A DNA stretch of 54,878 bases, taken from the NCBI GenBank assembly GCA_021787735.1, contig JAJYLL010000019.1, forward strand, positions 1-54,878, in the 5' to 3' direction. Both the position numbers and the translations under genes were made by a program. A model generated the notes under the pieces. The model saw nothing but the letters and a program-made list of their open reading frames with translations. It did not search any database and was not told the DNA's origin. Positions 7,246 through 15,065 of this stretch are shown here, piece after piece. How positions within the stretch are numbered: the first letter of the stretch is position 1; each line of letters opens with the position of its first letter. The DNA is from Acidobacteriota bacterium (GTDB lineage: Bacteria > Acidobacteriota > Terriglobia > UBA7540).

Positions 7246-8769
7246 ATGCGAAAAGACGATGACAAGATTAGGCCGTCGCTCCTGACGCGGCGCGAATTTC
7301 TGGAAGGCAGTGCTGCTTCTGCTGCGGCGCTGACGTTGATGTCGCGACCGTCACTCGCGGCGCAGGTTCCTGCGAGCAAGAGAATCAAGCTTGGCTGCAT
7401 CGGTGTGGGTGCGCAGGGCACGCGCGTGATGATGGACTTCCTGAAGATACCGGACGTGCAAGTGGTCGCTGTCTGTGACGTCAATCGAGAAACCGCCGAC
7501 TACTCCGAGTGGGGTCCAGGCGAGCTGGTCGGCAAGGAACGACGCCTGGTGAAAGACCCTGCGTGGGGTTCGGATTGGAAAGGCCCTACCTGCGGACGCG
7601 CGCCGGCAGCGCGCCTGGTGGACGCCTACTACCGCAACGTCGACAAGCTGCCGAACTATCGCGCCTGTGAAAGCTACAACGATTTTCGCGACCTGATTGC
7701 CAAGGAGCATGACCTTGACGGCGTGGTGGTGTGTACACCCGACCACTGGCACGCCTACATTGCCATATATGCTTTGCATCACGGCAAGCACGTCTTCAGC
7801 CAGAAGCCTATGGCGCACTCCGTGCACGAGTGTTCATTGATGGCGAAGGCGGCGCGCGAAACGGGCCTGGCCACGCAGGTGGCCGTGATGAACGAAGCTT
7901 CCGATGCTACGCGCCACCTAACCGAATGGGTTGCGGCGGGCGTGATTGGCCAGGTGCGCGAGGTGCACAACTGGTCGCAGCGTCCTTACTGGCCGCAGGG
8001 GATGGAGCGCCCGAAGGAAGTTGAGCCTGTGCCCGGCGGCCTCGACTGGGACCTGTGGCTTGGTCCCGCGCCCGAGCGGCCGTTCAATCATGTCTATCTG
8101 CCGTTTGTGTGGCGCGGCTGGAACGACTTTGGCGAAGGCTCGATCGGCGACATGGGCAACTACAGCTTCGATACGATATTCCGAGTGCTCGAGTTGACTG
8201 CTGCCACCAGCGTCGATGGCAGCTCGACGCCGCTCTTTCCTGAAACGTTTCCGCTGGGCGAACTGGTGCATTGGGAATTCCCCGCGCGAGGCGACCGTGC
8301 GCCGGTCACAATCCACTGGTATGACGCGCACCTGCGCCCGCAGCGCCCGCCGGAACTCCTGCCCGGCGAACTGATGAGCGATCCGGGAGATGGTGAAGGC
8401 ATGCTGCTGGTCGGCGACAAGGGCAAGATCCTTTGCAGTTTTGAGGGCCAGCACCCGCGTCTGATTCCTACCAGCCGCATGAAGACGTTCACTCCGCCGC
8501 CTGACAATCTGCCCAAGTCGCCGGGCGCATATCGCGAATGGCTCGACGCCATCCGGGGCGGCCCGAAGCCGCGCGCCAACTACGAGTTTGAGCAGAATAT
8601 TGTGGAGGCGCTGCTGCTCGGCTGCATTGCCGTTCGTGCAGGCACAAAGCTGGAATGGGACTCCGTGAACAAACGCGTCACGGCCCTGGCGGAAGGCAAG
8701 CCCGCGGATCTTGATGCGGCCAACGCCCAGCTCAATCCGCCGGCCCGCGACCCTTGGAAGCTGGACTGA
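7246..8769 (+). CDS. Tat-exported Gfo/Idh/MocA-family oxidoreductase
   Basis: This 507-residue enzyme starts at ATG 7246, supported by GGAGG six bases upstream. Residues 15-40 form a twin-arginine signal (TRREFLEGSAASAAALTLM). The Rossmann nucleotide-binding motif GCIGVGAQGTRV follows near residue 53, and the family Lys-Pro motif appears as HVFSQKPMAHSVHE, placing it among NAD(P)-dependent sugar or inositol dehydrogenases. An insertion near residues 95-130 (ADYSEWGPGELVGKERR) is typical of the long Tat-exported forms common in Acidobacteria and Planctomycetes. The substrate is unknown. Two exported TIM-barrel sugar isomerase-like proteins follow, suggesting a periplasmic sugar-processing cassette. 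Confidence 0.88.
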   Translation: MRKDDDKIRPSLLTRREFLEGSAASAAALTLMSRPSLAAQVPASKRIKLGCIGVGAQGTRVMMDFLKIPDVQVVAVCDVNRETADYSEWGPGELVGKERRLVKDPAWGSDWKGPTCGRAPAARLVDAYYRNVDKLPNYRACESYNDFRDLIAKEHDLDGVVVCTPDHWHAYIAIYALHHGKHVFSQKPMAHSVHECSLMAKAARETGLATQVAVMNEASDATRHLTEWVAAGVIGQVREVHNWSQRPYWPQGMERPKEVEPVPGGLDWDLWLGPAPERPFNHVYLPFVWRGWNDFGEGSIGDMGNYSFDTIFRVLELTAATSVDGSSTPLFPETFPLGELVHWEFPARGDRAPVTIHWYDAHLRPQRPPELLPGELMSDPGDGEGMLLVGDKGKILCSFEGQHPRLIPTSRMKTFTPPPDNLPKSPGAYREWLDAIRGGPKPRANYEFEQNIVEALLLGCIAVRAGTKLEWDSVNKRVTALAEGKPADLDAANAQLNPPARDPWKLD

Positions 8770-8850
8770 TGCCCAGGTTGCTTGAGAGAACTTGACAGAG
8801 TTTTTGTCATTAACCACACTCACGCTGGTTGTGAACGCAAGGAGGAGCTA

Positions 8851-9714
8851 ATGTCTACTGTATCGAGAAGAGATTTTCTGAAGTTGGCGGCAACCAATGC
8901 TGCCGTTGCCGGGATGCTATCCGCAGGCGCGCTTGATCTTCACGCCAATCCTTTGGGTATGCCCATCGGTTGCCAGACGTGGCCGGTCCGGCAGATGATC
9001 GCCAAGGATTTTCCGGGGACGATCAAGATGCTGGCTGGCGCCGGTTTCCAATCGATCGAGCTGTGCTCGCCACTTGGTTACGCCGATTCAGGTTTTGCTG
9101 ATGTCGGCAAATACTCGGGCGCGCAGTTGCGCAAGATTCTGAGGGATGCCGGGGTCACATGTATCAGCTCGCACTTCACCATTCAGGAACTCCGGAAGGA
9201 GCAGGACAAGAGCATTGCCTGGGCAAAGGAAGTGGGCCTCACGCAGATGATGGTTCCCAGCTTGGATGGGCCAGAACATCCCACGCTGGATGACGTCAAG
9301 CGCGCCGCCGATGAATACAATCGCATTGCGGAGCGCGCCCACAAGGCCGGCCTGCAGCAGGGCCTTCACAATGAGAACTTTGAAGTCAGCATGGTTGACG
9401 GCCAGCGGACCTACGACCTGCTGTTCAAGTACCTCGACCCGAAGCTTGTCAAATTCCAGTTCCAGGTTTCCACCATCGAGCAGGGCTTCCACGCCGCCCG
9501 GTACTTCAGGAAATATCCGGGCCGGTTCATTTCCATGCACGTGCAGGACTGGGACGCCAAAACGCGGAAGATCGTTCCCGTGGGCCAGGGCACGCTCAAC
9601 TGGAAGGAGATTTTTGAGGCGGCCAAAGTTGGCGGCATCAAGAACTACTTTGTTGAGATGTCGTTCCCGATGATGAAGGCCAGCGTTCCTTACCTTCGCA
9701 AGCTGAACGTGTGA
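8851..9714 (+). CDS. Tat-exported TIM-barrel sugar isomerase/epimerase-like, copy 1
   Basis: This 287-residue protein has a Tat signal (SRRDFLKLAATNAAVAGML) and then an AP-endonuclease-2-type TIM barrel as in xylose isomerase-like and sugar-phosphate isomerase/epimerase proteins. Visible barrel features are GCQTWPVRQMI, FQSIELCSPLGY, CISSHFT, LHNENFE, KFQFQVST, SMHVQDW and NYFVEMSF. The ATG at 8851 follows AAGGAGG at 8839-8845. It is paralogous to the gene at 10843, with most residues identical over the whole length. It probably acts with the upstream oxidoreductase on an exported sugar or cyclitol; the reaction is not established. Confidence 0.88.
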   Translation: MSTVSRRDFLKLAATNAAVAGMLSAGALDLHANPLGMPIGCQTWPVRQMIAKDFPGTIKMLAGAGFQSIELCSPLGYADSGFADVGKYSGAQLRKILRDAGVTCISSHFTIQELRKEQDKSIAWAKEVGLTQMMVPSLDGPEHPTLDDVKRAADEYNRIAERAHKAGLQQGLHNENFEVSMVDGQRTYDLLFKYLDPKLVKFQFQVSTIEQGFHAARYFRKYPGRFISMHVQDWDAKTRKIVPVGQGTLNWKEIFEAAKVGGIKNYFVEMSFPMMKASVPYLRKLNV

Positions 9715-9808
9715 AGAAAGCGGGATCACTGCCTCTTGGCCAGGTGGTGCAGATACTGCAAGGCAAATATCTGCGCCAGCCGCGACACCGCAGGTGGTCT
9801 ACTGATCA

Positions 9809-10594
9809 ATGGATACGGAACGATTTCAGCGCGCAATGGTTCTTCGAGACACAGGGCAAATACAGGAAGCATTGCACGAATTGTGCACCCTCTCGGAAGA
9901 GACCGCGGACAATGGGGAGAAAGCCAGCTTGCTCCTCAACGAATCCCGTTGCCTGGTTCAACTAGGGAACTTACCAGAAGCTAGGAAGCGTTTTGAGGAA
10001 GCGGCCGCAATCTGCCCAAGGACGCAGGGTCGTCTCTACGTTGAATTCCAAAGGGCAATGTTGCAGTGGCATGAAGGGAACCCATTTGAGGCGGTTAAGA
10101 CTCTCGAAAGGCTTCTCAAACATTACCTTGACCTTTTGAAGACGGCTGAACACAAGGATCTCTATGAGGACATTCAGATTAATCAGGGGATATTGCTGAC
10201 CCAGCTAGACCGATTCGGAGAGGCCAGGATGGTACTAGAAGAATGTCTGTCTTTTGAATTCGGGGCAGAAGATCACGCTTCCGTCCTCTTCAACTTGGGT
10301 CTCTGTTACTTAAAGCTGGGGGACTTTGCCCAAGCGAAGGGAAAATTTCTCGACTCACTCACCGATGCGGCGCGAGAGCAGAATTTTGTTGGAGCACACT
10401 ATTACCTCGGAATTATCAACTATAAGGAGGAAGCGTTCGCAAAGGCACTTCAAGAGTTTGAGTGGTGTCTTCCACGCGCCGAGAAGGGCCAGCTTCCTGA
10501 ATCTCACCTGTACAAGTGGCTCGCAAAATGTGCCACGCAGCTCGGCATGACCGGGGACGCCGAGCGGTCCTTGGAGTTGCCCAAATCGGAATAG
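9809..10594 (+). CDS. TPR-repeat protein
   Basis: This 261-residue protein without signal peptide or membrane segment is built almost wholly of tetratricopeptide-like helical pairs (AMVLRDTGQIQEALHEL, CLVQLGNLPEARKRFEEA, VLFNLGLCYLKLGDFAQAK, YLGIINYKEEAFAKALQEFE). Such solenoids mediate protein-protein contacts. It is inserted between the two copies of the duplicated TIM-barrel gene. Codon use and AT content in the middle look somewhat different from the flanking genes. The partner is unknown. The ribosome binding site is weak (GGTGG), so the start is moderately certain. Confidence 0.75.
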   Translation: MDTERFQRAMVLRDTGQIQEALHELCTLSEETADNGEKASLLLNESRCLVQLGNLPEARKRFEEAAAICPRTQGRLYVEFQRAMLQWHEGNPFEAVKTLERLLKHYLDLLKTAEHKDLYEDIQINQGILLTQLDRFGEARMVLEECLSFEFGAEDHASVLFNLGLCYLKLGDFAQAKGKFLDSLTDAAREQNFVGAHYYLGIINYKEEAFAKALQEFEWCLPRAEKGQLPESHLYKWLAKCATQLGMTGDAERSLELPKSE

Positions 10595-10735
10595 AGAGTG
10601 TCCCCTCTATTGCGCGGGTGGCTCAGATAATGATGTTTAATATCTGCGGTCAGCCGAGCGGAGTGGCGTTAGAATGTCGGGGCGCCGGGGCCGGCTGCAA
10701 TGAGGCGCTTTGACAATTACCGCAGACCGGCAAAC

Positions 10736-10843
10736 ATGAACGTCAAGAAGAGCTTCTCGCTTCGCGAGATCGAGATGCTACAAGGCGAGTATCTGCGCCA
10801 CTCGCCCAAATTCAAACTGATTGTGAACGTAGGGAGGAATTAA
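10736..10843 (+). CDS. possible 35-residue leader ORF coupled to TIM-barrel copy 2
   Basis: A short frame starting MNVKKSFSLREIEMLQGEYL runs to a TAA that overlaps the ATG of the next gene (TAATG at 10841-10845). A related sequence (KKAGSLPLGQVVQILQGKYL) follows the first TIM-barrel copy from GTG 9711. The resemblance in LQG-YLR suggests a shared origin. It may be a coupled leader peptide or the remains of a lost gene; there is no direct evidence that it is expressed. Confidence 0.3.
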   Translation: MNVKKSFSLREIEMLQGEYLRHSPKFKLIVNVGRN

Positions 10844-11709
10844 TGTCTAATGTATCGAGAAGAGATTTTCTGAAATTGGCGGCAACCAATGCCGCTGTTG
10901 CCGGGATGCTTTCCGCCGGCACGCTGGACCTTCACGCCAATCCTCTGGGCTTGCCCATCGGATGCCAGACGTGGCCCGTCCGGCAGATGATCGCCAAGGA
11001 TTTTCCGGGCACCATCAAGACCTTGGCAGCGGCCGGGTTCCAATCCATTGAGCTGTGTTCGCCGTACGGTTATGCCGATTCCGGCTTTGCTGATGTCGGC
11101 AAGTATTCGGGCGCGCAGTTGCGCAAAATCCTGAGCGATGCCGGCGTCACCTGCATCAGCTCGCACTTTGGGCTGGACGAACTGAGAAAAGATCAGGAGC
11201 GCAGTATCGCATGGGCAAAGGATGTTGGCCTGACGCAAATGCTTGTCGCCAGCCTCGAAGGACCGAAAAATCCCACAATCGATGACGTGAAGCGCGCCGC
11301 CGATGAATACAATCGCATTGCAGAGCGAGCACACAAAGCTGGTATCCAGCAGGGGCTCCACAATGAGGGTTGGTTAACCACCCATGTTCCTGATGGCCAG
11401 CGAACCTATGACCTGCTCTTTAAGTTCCTCGATCCCAAACTGGTCAAGTTCCAGTTCCAGGTTTCGACCATTGCGCAGGGCTTCGACGCGGTCCACTATT
11501 TCCGGAAATACCCAGGCCGGTTCATTTCCATGCACGCGCAGGGCTGGGACGCCAAAACCAAGAAGATTGTTCCCATAGGTCAGGGCACGCTCAACTGGAA
11601 GGAAATTTTTGAGGCGGCCAAAGTCGGCGGCATCAAAAACTACTTTGTTGAAATGTCGCTGCCGATGATGAAGGCCAGCGTTCCTTACCTTCGCAAGCTG
11701 AATGTGTGA
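10843..11709 (+). CDS. Tat-exported TIM-barrel sugar isomerase/epimerase-like, copy 2
   Basis: This 288-residue paralogue of the protein at 8851 has the same Tat signal (SRRDFLKLAATNAAVAGML) and the same barrel motifs (GCQTWPVRQMI, FQSIELCSPYGY, CISSHFGLDE, KFQFQVST, SMHAQGW, NYFVEMSL). The clearest difference is near residues 178-184: copy 2 reads GWLTTHVP where copy 1 reads NFEVSMV. Conservation extends about 20 bases upstream of the start, including GTTGTGAACG or ATTGTGAACG and the GGAGG site. This marks a recent duplication that included the ribosome binding site. The function is presumed similar but may differ in substrate. Confidence 0.88.
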   Translation: MSNVSRRDFLKLAATNAAVAGMLSAGTLDLHANPLGLPIGCQTWPVRQMIAKDFPGTIKTLAAAGFQSIELCSPYGYADSGFADVGKYSGAQLRKILSDAGVTCISSHFGLDELRKDQERSIAWAKDVGLTQMLVASLEGPKNPTIDDVKRAADEYNRIAERAHKAGIQQGLHNEGWLTTHVPDGQRTYDLLFKFLDPKLVKFQFQVSTIAQGFDAVHYFRKYPGRFISMHAQGWDAKTKKIVPIGQGTLNWKEIFEAAKVGGIKNYFVEMSLPMMKASVPYLRKLNV

Positions 11710-11880
11710 TCGATGCGGCCGCGGCAGCGAGGTCAATCCAGTGGAGCGTTTGGGTTGGAGCGCATGACGAACATAGCCGCGGAGATTTCGTACTCGAGCC
11801 GGGGGTCTTTTTGCTTTAACAGCGAAAAGACACACTCCTTGGCCGTTGAGGGCGACGCATTTACCAGATCGACAAGGCCG

Positions 11881-11909
11881 TTGACATTGATTGTTCTGAT
11901 GGCTAAAAT
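11881..11909 (+). promoter_or_regulatory. strong sigma-70-like promoter of the sulfite/nitrite reductase unit
   Basis: TTGACA (11881-11886) and TAAAAT (11904-11909) are spaced by exactly 17 bases in an AT-rich stretch. The start of transcription would fall near 11916, about 160 bases before the coding start. This is one of the best consensus promoters in the window. Confidence 0.75.
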
Positions 11910-11915
11910 TGTTAT

Positions 11916-12059
11916 TCTAATGGGCAAGGGACTCCACAGCGGCGCTTCGATGTGTTGTTGCACATCTGCGCCGGCGTGTGGTGGATAGCCCTCGATAGAT
12001 TTTCAATTCAGGCCTTATCTAAATCCACCGTCGGAATCGAAGCTGGCGGTGGGTTTTTT
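11916..12059 (+). promoter_or_regulatory. structured leader, candidate riboswitch or attenuator
   Basis: The untranslated leader can fold into one long hairpin with four helices in series: GGGC 11922-11925 with GCCC 11988-11991; CCACA 11934-11938 with TGTGG 11977-11981; GGCGC 11941-11945 with GCGCC 11968-11972; GATGTG 11949-11954 with CACATC 11961-11966, closed by loop TTGTTG. Purine-rich asymmetric internal loops separate the helices. A further TAGAT...ATCTA pairing (about 11996-12021) and then a terminator hairpin follow. I cannot match it to a riboswitch class I know. A sensor of a sulfur or nitrogen metabolite is an inference from the gene it precedes. Confidence 0.5.
12025..12059 (+). 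terminator. leader terminator before the reductase gene
   Basis: CCACCG (12025-12030) pairs with CGGTGG (12047-12052), flanked by further weak pairs, and six T residues follow at 12054-12059. It sits only 20 bases before the coding start and downstream of the promoter, so it can act as a conditional terminator. It could alternatively terminate a short independent transcript. Confidence 0.65.
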
Positions 12060-12078
12060 ATTTTGGAGCGATTGCGAG

Positions 12079-14334
12079 ATGAAAACGTCGAACCCTCTCT
12101 GGAGGGAGCAACTGATTAGAAAGATGCCGGAGACTCTGGCGCGCGAGGTTGACATTTTTGAGGCTGAAATCAGCCTGAAGAAGATGGGCAAACTCGACGA
12201 CCGCCTCTTCGCGGAAACGCGTTTGCGCCGGGGCGTCTACGGGCAGCGCTACGACAACGGCGAGAGGCATGACGGCAAGAAGGCCCAGCAGATGGCCTAT
12301 CCGCGCCGCGACCTGACCAAGGGCCCGAACACGCTGTGGGATGCTCCGGGAATGCAGCGCATCAAGATTCCGGGTGGAGGCCTGAACGCCGCGCAGCTTG
12401 AAACGCTGGCCGATCTGGCCGAAGAATATTCCGACGGCATCGCGCACGTCACTACGCGGCAGGACATCCAACTCCACTACATTCACATTGAAGACACGCC
12501 CGCCCTGATGCGGCGCCTGGCGGCGGTAGGTATCACAACCCGCGAAGCTTGTGGGAACTCGGTCCGCAACGTGACTACCTGCCCTTATGCCGGCGTCTGC
12601 CAGGATGAAGCTTTCGACGTGACGCCTTATTCGAAAGCGTTGGCGCGTTTTCTGCTGGGCCATCCTGACGTTCAGGAATTTGGGCGCAAGTTCAAGCCGG
12701 CTTTCAGCGGCTGCAATCAGCACGCCTGCGCTCTTGCCAACATGCACGACCTAGGGCTGGTGGGAGTGACGCGGACTGAGAACGGGGAAGAGAAGCGCGG
12801 CTTTGCCATGTACGTGGGAGGCGGGCTGGGCGCTGTTCCTTATCAGGCAAAACTTTTTGACCCGTTTTTCCCGCCCGAAGAGCTGCTGCCGCTGGCGCAG
12901 GCGATTGCGCGAGTTTATGCGCAGCTGGGAGAAAAGAAGAACCGCAACCGCGCGCGGATCAAGTTCCTGATTCAAGACCTGGGCATCGAGAAATTTCGAG
13001 AACTGGTTCTGGAAGAACGCAAGACGCTGGAGCCGGACCCGCGATGGACGGAATACATCCAGGAAGCTCTGCAGGTCGAAGAGAAGCCATTGAAAGCTGC
13101 TGAGAAGTTGCAGGCGACCGGGTCAGACGCCTTCCAGCGCTGGCTGAAGACGAATATTCGGCCTCAGCGCCAGGAGGGCTACGTGGTGGCCACGGTGACG
13201 TTGCCGATTGGCGATGCCACGTCTCACCAGTTGCGTGCCCTGGCCGATATTGCCCGGTGCTTTGCGAATGAGAGCATCAGGACAACAGTCGAGCAGAACT
13301 TTGTGATTCGCTGGGTGAGCGAAAGCGATCTGCCGGAGCTCTACGCGGCGCTCGAGGCCGTTGGACTGGGCGCGCCGGGAGCGGGAGGCATTGTGGATAT
13401 TGTTTCCTGCCCGGGAACGGACACCTGCAAGCTGGGCATTTCTTCTTCGCGAGGGCTTGCGGCGGAATTGCGCAGGCGGCTGGCGGAGAGAAGTTTTCAG
13501 TTGGATGAAGCCGTCCAGAACCTGCACATCAAAATCAGCGGCTGTTTCAACAGTTGCGGACAGCATCACGTGGCGGACCTCGGCTTTTATGGCGTCAGCC
13601 GAAAGATGTCGGGCTACGCCGTGCCGCATTTCCAGGTTGTCCTGGGGGGCGAGTGGGAGAATAATGGCGGCACTTATGGCGTGCCGGTCGTGGCCGTGCC
13701 GTCGAAAAACATTCCGGAAGTTGTGACCCGCCTGACCGACAGCTACGTTGCCGGTCGGCGGAGCGGCGAAACATTCCAGCAGTTTGTGAAGCGGACAGGG
13801 AAAGTGGCGTTGAAGAAACTCCTGGAAGACCTGACTCGCCCGCCGGTCGACCAGCGGGACCGCTCGTTCTTCCGCGACTGGGGAGATCCGCGCGAATATA
13901 CGCTGGGTGACATGGGAGTTGGCGAATGCGCGGGCGAAGTAGTGTCCACGATCGATTTTGATCTGGCCGCCGCTGAAAGGCAGCTTTTCGAAGCGCAGGT
14001 TGCTTTCGAAAACGGCGAGGTTGAACAGGCTGGCAAGACGGCATACCAATCCATGTTAAGGGCCGCGCAGGCATTGGTCAGAACCGAATTCCCTCGCGTG
14101 ACCAACGAACCCGACCAGATTGTCGGTGAATTCCGAACTCGTTTTTACGATACAAAGAATTTTTTCGATCCCTTCGTCGGCGGGAAGTTTGCCCAGTACC
14201 TGTTTGCCGCGCATGAGAAGGCAGGCGCGCCTTATACCGCTGACTCCGTGCGGTATCTGATCGGCGAGGCCCATCTTTTCATCGAGGCTTCGCACAATTA
14301 TTCCAACCGGGCGGGAGCTTCGGTATTGGTTTAA
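12079..14334 (+). CDS. siroheme/4Fe-4S nitrite or sulfite reductase
   Basis: This 751-residue cytoplasmic enzyme belongs to the ferredoxin-type assimilatory nitrite/sulfite reductase family, which reduces nitrite to ammonia or sulfite to sulfide by six electrons. Two ferredoxin-like halves (AHVTTRQDIQLHYI near 125-140 and its later repeat) alternate with two catalytic domains. The cluster and siroheme cysteines fit CX5C and CX3C: C444 and C450 (SCPGTDTCKLG), C489 and C493 (GCFNSCGQHH). About 110 extra helical residues follow after residue 630, longer than typical NirA/CysI and possibly HEPN-like. The start is ATG 12079 with GGAG upstream. A structured leader precedes it and a small conserved partner follows after 19 bases. 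Nitrite versus sulfite cannot be decided here. Confidence 0.88.
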   Translation: MKTSNPLWREQLIRKMPETLAREVDIFEAEISLKKMGKLDDRLFAETRLRRGVYGQRYDNGERHDGKKAQQMAYPRRDLTKGPNTLWDAPGMQRIKIPGGGLNAAQLETLADLAEEYSDGIAHVTTRQDIQLHYIHIEDTPALMRRLAAVGITTREACGNSVRNVTTCPYAGVCQDEAFDVTPYSKALARFLLGHPDVQEFGRKFKPAFSGCNQHACALANMHDLGLVGVTRTENGEEKRGFAMYVGGGLGAVPYQAKLFDPFFPPEELLPLAQAIARVYAQLGEKKNRNRARIKFLIQDLGIEKFRELVLEERKTLEPDPRWTEYIQEALQVEEKPLKAAEKLQATGSDAFQRWLKTNIRPQRQEGYVVATVTLPIGDATSHQLRALADIARCFANESIRTTVEQNFVIRWVSESDLPELYAALEAVGLGAPGAGGIVDIVSCPGTDTCKLGISSSRGLAAELRRRLAERSFQLDEAVQNLHIKISGCFNSCGQHHVADLGFYGVSRKMSGYAVPHFQVVLGGEWENNGGTYGVPVVAVPSKNIPEVVTRLTDSYVAGRRSGETFQQFVKRTGKVALKKLLEDLTRPPVDQRDRSFFRDWGDPREYTLGDMGVGECAGEVVSTIDFDLAAAERQLFEAQVAFENGEVEQAGKTAYQSMLRAAQALVRTEFPRVTNEPDQIVGEFRTRFYDTKNFFDPFVGGKFAQYLFAAHEKAGAPYTADSVRYLIGEAHLFIEASHNYSNRAGASVLV

Positions 14335-14353
14335 GGCAAAAGGACAAAAACGA

Positions 14354-14926
14354 ATGGTACTCCAACACATTAATGTAAAGCTCTTGCTCGATCATTCAGG
14401 ACAAATTGACTTTGAGCCGCTGGTTCCGGTGTTCCATGCCTGGATTCAGGAGCAAGGGCGGGATGAACTTTTATTGGACGTGGCCGACTACCGCCACGTG
14501 CATGCGGGGCCCGGGGTCATACTGATTGGGCTCGAAGCGAACTACAGCGTTGACAACTCGGGAAATCGTCCCGGCGTCCGATACAACCGCAAGGCGGCAT
14601 TCGATGGCAGCAACCAGGACCGTCTGAAGCAGGCGGCTGCTGCGGCCCTCAAAGTCTGCCGGCGCCTTGAATCGGACCCTCGTCTGAATTCAAAGTTTCG
14701 ATTCAATGGCCGGGAAATTGAAATTTCCATCAATGACCGTCTGCTTGCTCCCAACACGGCGCAAACGCGCGATGCCATCCAGCCGGAGCTATCGCCCTTC
14801 CTTGACAGGCTGTTTTCGGGCGCGGGATTCGACCTTTCCTATGACGAGAGCCGGCGAAATCTATTCTCCGTCTTAGTGAAATCTCATGGGACGTTCTCTG
14901 CTGAAGAGTTGATGAAAAACCTTTAA
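14354..14926 (+). CDS. conserved partner protein of the reductase, unknown function
   Basis: This 190-residue soluble protein begins 19 bases after the reductase stop and is probably cotranscribed. Visible conserved-looking blocks are VLLDHSGQIDF-like residues at the start, ELLLDVADYRHVHAGPGVIL near 37-57, and GVRYNRKAAFDG near 74-85; the C-terminal half contains FRFNGREIEISINDRL. There are no cysteine clusters or membrane segments. I do not recognise a biochemical function. Its position suggests a role in maturing, regulating or protecting the siroheme enzyme, which is inference only. Confidence 0.7.
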   Translation: MVLQHINVKLLLDHSGQIDFEPLVPVFHAWIQEQGRDELLLDVADYRHVHAGPGVILIGLEANYSVDNSGNRPGVRYNRKAAFDGSNQDRLKQAAAAALKVCRRLESDPRLNSKFRFNGREIEISINDRLLAPNTAQTRDAIQPELSPFLDRLFSGAGFDLSYDESRRNLFSVLVKSHGTFSAEELMKNL

Positions 14927-15065
14927 TCCTAGGATTCCAACCACGCCGACTCCCGGTCAGTGCAGTGTGCGAGTCCATCTGGTACCTGGGATTCGGAAAC
15001 TTTCACAAGAAGATTTTCAAATAGATATAGGCAAATGAGTCATCCGCGAGTAAAATACTTCCGCA

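Noticed and set aside
7918-8823. A 301-codon open frame on the minus strand
   Set aside because: It lies opposite the Gfo/Idh oxidoreductase, whose motifs, Tat signal and ribosome binding site are clear; the antisense frame is Arg/Ala-rich and matches no family.
10590-10611. AATAGAG/CTCTATT hairpin as a terminator of the TPR gene
   Set aside because: The 7-bp AT-rich stem overlaps the stop codon and no U-tract follows.
13123-14049. A 308-codon minus-strand frame
   Set aside because: It is antisense to the reductase gene, including its cysteine motifs, and is a GC-driven shadow.
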